A stretch of DNA of 5,891 nt from the NCBI GenBank assembly GCA_002435835.1, contig DIVM01000081.1, positions 1 through 5,891 on the forward strand, in the 5' to 3' direction. Within the stretch, counting starts at the first letter, position 1. Each line of letters opens with the position of its first letter. The notes under the pieces are model-generated. The model worked only from the letters and a program-made list of their open reading frames with translations. It had not been told where the DNA came from and made no database searches. Below, one piece after another: positions 5,881 to 5,891 of the stretch. The position numbers and the translations under genes were made by a program. The DNA comes from Firmicutes bacterium UBA6132. GTDB taxonomy: Bacteria > Bacillota_A > Clostridia > Tissierellales > Sedimentibacteraceae.

Positions 5881-5891
5881 AGGTAATTAAT
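5878..5891 (+). promoter_or_regulatory. Strong Shine-Dalgarno of a rightward gene starting at the window edge
   Basis: AGGAGG (5878-5883) is a perfect ribosome-binding site. The window ends in AT at 5890-5891. If the next base is G, an ATG would begin at 5890 with an ideal spacing of 6 bases. The gene itself is outside the window, so its product is unknown. Confidence 0.7.

Overview
The window is AT-rich throughout, with A/T-biased codons, strong GGAG-type ribosome-binding sites and U-tailed hairpin terminators. Its proteins are of firmicute type, so it fits a Clostridium sensu stricto-like chromosome. The species cannot be read from the sequence alone.

Layout from left to right: (1) positions 3-56 hold the last codons of a rightward gene that enters from outside. 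(2) Positions 63-95 are a symmetric hairpin that can end transcription from both sides. (3) A leftward beta-carbonic anhydrase gene (138-761) has its own sigma-A-like promoter near 825-852. (4) A second terminator (917-950) closes the arginine operon. (5) Four leftward genes in the order argC-argJ-argB-argD (5412 down to 1005) are separated by 13-40 bp and each has its own Shine-Dalgarno site. (6) A 479-bp AT-rich intergenic region (5413-5891) carries the argC promoter and candidate ArgR operators. At its right end are a perfect ARG-box core, a small hairpin-forming leader and a strong Shine-Dalgarno. These belong to a divergent rightward gene whose start codon probably lies on the window edge.

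The operon encodes the steps from N-acetylglutamate to ornithine. ArgB phosphorylates N-acetylglutamate, ArgC reduces the acyl phosphate, ArgD transaminates the semialdehyde, and ArgJ moves the acetyl group from N-acetylornithine back to glutamate (the cyclic pathway). The genes from ornithine to arginine (argF, argG, argH) and carAB are not in the window. The carbonic anhydrase interconverts CO2 and bicarbonate, which carbamoyl-phosphate synthetase needs, but it is a separate transcription unit and any link to arginine is inference.

This is largely a conventional biosynthetic locus. The parts most worth a second look are the divergent intergenic region (ARG-box candidates on both sides and the structured leader before the unseen gene) and a few protein details (cysteine before the ArgJ cleavage threonine, arginine-sensitive ArgB signature). 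I found no CRISPR array, insertion sequence, tRNA or rRNA.
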